DNA of 64,000 nt, from contig FMBT01000403.1 of NCBI GenBank assembly GCA_900095095.1, positions 1 to 64,000 of the forward strand. Direction: 5' to 3'. Positions within the stretch are counted from its first letter, which is position 1, and each line of letters opens with the position of its first letter. Below, piece after piece: positions 62,885 through 64,000 of this stretch. The notes below the pieces were generated by a model. It was not told the DNA's origin, ran no database searches, and worked only from the letters and a program-made list of their open reading frames with translations. The position numbers were made by a program, and so were the translations under genes. This DNA comes from Fragilariopsis cylindrus CCMP1102. Its lineage: Eukaryota > Bacillariophyta > Bacillariophyceae > Bacillariales > Bacillariaceae.

Positions 62885-64000
62885 TTAATAAATTGATCTA
62901 TCCACCAGTAGCTGAATCTTGAGAGGATCACCTAAAGAATCTAATATAGTTGTGAAGTTGCATCTCTTGATATTCCCAACTTTTAAAAATCGATCCGACA
63001 TGGCATCGCGCTTATCATTATTGGAAAGTAAAGAATGAATGTGAGCCTGTAAATAATACACCTCTCTTAGTCTATAACGGTCTTGGCAATCTTCAAACAA
63101 CTTCATACTTTTGTTGAGCGCATGTAGAGCATGATGGAAGCGCTTATTAGCAGCAGCAGCAGTAGAATTTTTGGTATCCATTTGACCGGTATTCCCTGTG
63201 GTGTTAGTTTTTGTTTTCGTTGCAGTAGATTTTGCGTTATGATACTTTAAATGCGATTTGCATAGGGTCAGATACGCCTGTGCTTGAAACCAAATATGTC
63301 CTCGTTGTAACAAAGTTGGCAACGTAGCCTCTAGAATGGCAATGGCTCGTTTCGGATTTTGAAGTCTATAAAAAACCTGTGCCAAGATCGACATGGCTGC
63401 TGCATGTAAGCCGTGCATTTCCCATTTTTCGCACATAGCAAGGGCTTCGAGGAGTGGTGATAGGGCTGTTGTACATTGTTTCCGATCCGATTCCAATTCT
63501 GTTATTCCCATTTGAATTAATATTCTAGCCTGATTGTTTAAAAGGCCCTTACTTTGACAGTATGCGACCAATGAGGTTCCAGTCTCTTTAGCCTTTTCCC
63601 AATTTTGTGTGCGACAAAAATAAAGATATTTTTGCATTCTAATATCAGCATTGAGTTGATCACGATTGTATAATCCAGGATGTAGGTAGGAATCTAACAT
63701 CATCTGTAACGCGATAGCATCGTCCAAATCTCCACGATTAACAGCCCACTCATGAAATATTAATGCAAGATTGTGTAGAATCGGTTCTTCCAATTCATTC
63801 CCATCTAGTCCCAACTCTGTTCGTAATTGCAGCATGGCACTCACAGCTTTTGCGTAGGAACACGGACGACTTGAAGCAGCGCTTTCAGTGTCATATTTCC
63901 CTTGTCGTCCAGCGTTCATTGTTCTAATTGTTGGTGGAGAACCGTACAAGGCGCATCGTGAAATGTTTTGAATGGCAGCAAGTATGTCAGCATATGATAA
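62885..64000 (-). CDS. APC5: anaphase-promoting complex subunit 5-like TPR protein (5' end outside the window)
   Basis: The reading frame is open to the window edge at 64000, so the N-terminus lies beyond it; only the C-terminal 371 residues are seen. Repeated TPR-like helices are visible: HNLALIFHEWAVNRGDLDDA, YLYFCRTQNWEKAKETGT, ALAMCEKWEMHGLHAAAMSI, YRLQNPKRAIAILEATL and LRLREVYYLQAHIHSLL. The HEWAVNRGDLDDAI and AYCQSKGL segments resemble the APC5 scaffold subunit of the APC/C ubiquitin ligase. Low-complexity T/N/A inserts interrupt it near 63150-63230. Identity as APC5 is likely but other TPR scaffolds are not excluded. Confidence 0.65.
   Translation of the reverse strand, partial: LSYADILAAIQNISRCALYGSPPTIRTMNAGRQGKYDTESAASSRPCSYAKAVSAMLQLRTELGLDGNELEEPILHNLALIFHEWAVNRGDLDDAIALQMMLDSYLHPGLYNRDQLNADIRMQKYLYFCRTQNWEKAKETGTSLVAYCQSKGLLNNQARILIQMGITELESDRKQCTTALSPLLEALAMCEKWEMHGLHAAAMSILAQVFYRLQNPKRAIAILEATLPTLLQRGHIWFQAQAYLTLCKSHLKYHNAKSTATKTKTNTTGNTGQMDTKNSTAAAANKRFHHALHALNKSMKLFEDCQDRYRLREVYYLQAHIHSLLSNNDKRDAMSDRFLKVGNIKRCNFTTILDSLGDPLKIQLLVDRSIY

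Noticed and set aside
1-64000. CRISPR arrays, bacterial operons or prokaryotic phage genes
   Set aside because: Spliceosomal introns, long eukaryotic intergenic regions and all recognised families are eukaryotic; no regularly spaced repeats are seen.

Overview
This window looks like nuclear DNA of a diatom. It is AT-rich and gene-dense, with short GT-AG introns and proteins full of poly-S, poly-N, poly-D and poly-Q inserts. Several proteins start with a signal peptide followed by an ASAF-like motif (SAFVLS, ATAFIM, DAFVPS, AAFAST, SHAWVP), the bipartite plastid-targeting presequence of diatoms. The window also has a cyclin resembling the diatom-specific group, a lumen-targeted protein, and a Ty1/copia element of the general kind common in diatoms. 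Species cannot be told from the sequence.

Layout. 0.7-14.6 kb holds housekeeping genes: a mitochondrial carrier (+), LipB octanoyltransferase (+), an ARM-like protein (-), a U5 snRNP CD2BP2/LIN1-like GYF protein (-), a J-domain protein with two Cys/His repeats (-), a long-chain polyprenyl diphosphate synthase (+) and the exosome subunit RRP45 (+). 14.8-32.1 kb is one nested transposon block. A copia element (-) has 233-bp LTRs that look identical and a 5-bp target duplication. A complete 10.2-kb LINE (+) lies inside it, bounded by a 17-bp target duplication. The block ends 257 bp before the XPF start codon.

32.4-43.1 kb carries a five-exon XPF/ERCC4 nuclease (+), a CRAL-TRIO protein interrupted by an in-frame TAG (-), a plastid GNAT (+), VPS4 (-) and an Mpv17-family protein whose presequence is out of frame by one base at a G run (-). 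44.2-45.3 kb contains a 5'-truncated LINE relative, a tRNA-Leu(UAA) and an inverted repeat around a broken coding remnant. 47.3-51.2 kb is a three-exon gene fusing HMG-CoA synthase to a ketosynthase, the most striking gene here. 51.5-64 kb holds a four-exon thylakoid-lumen protein (-) facing a plastid Maf pyrophosphatase (+), a plastid SnoaL-like protein (-), a small unknown ORF (+), an alpha/beta hydrolase (-), a methyltransferase with a duplicated 3' end (+), the cyclin (-) and an APC5-like gene running off the right edge (-).

The genes are not one pathway. Links that can be argued are: RRP45 and the GYF protein (RNA processing), XPF (DNA repair), the cyclin and APC5 (cell cycle), the head-to-head pair of plastid genes at 51.6-54.2 kb, and isoprenoid metabolism (HMGS-KS fusion and polyprenyl synthase). 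Gene models with introns were built by matching frame, splice sites and family sequence by eye. All family names come from recognised motifs, not from a database search.
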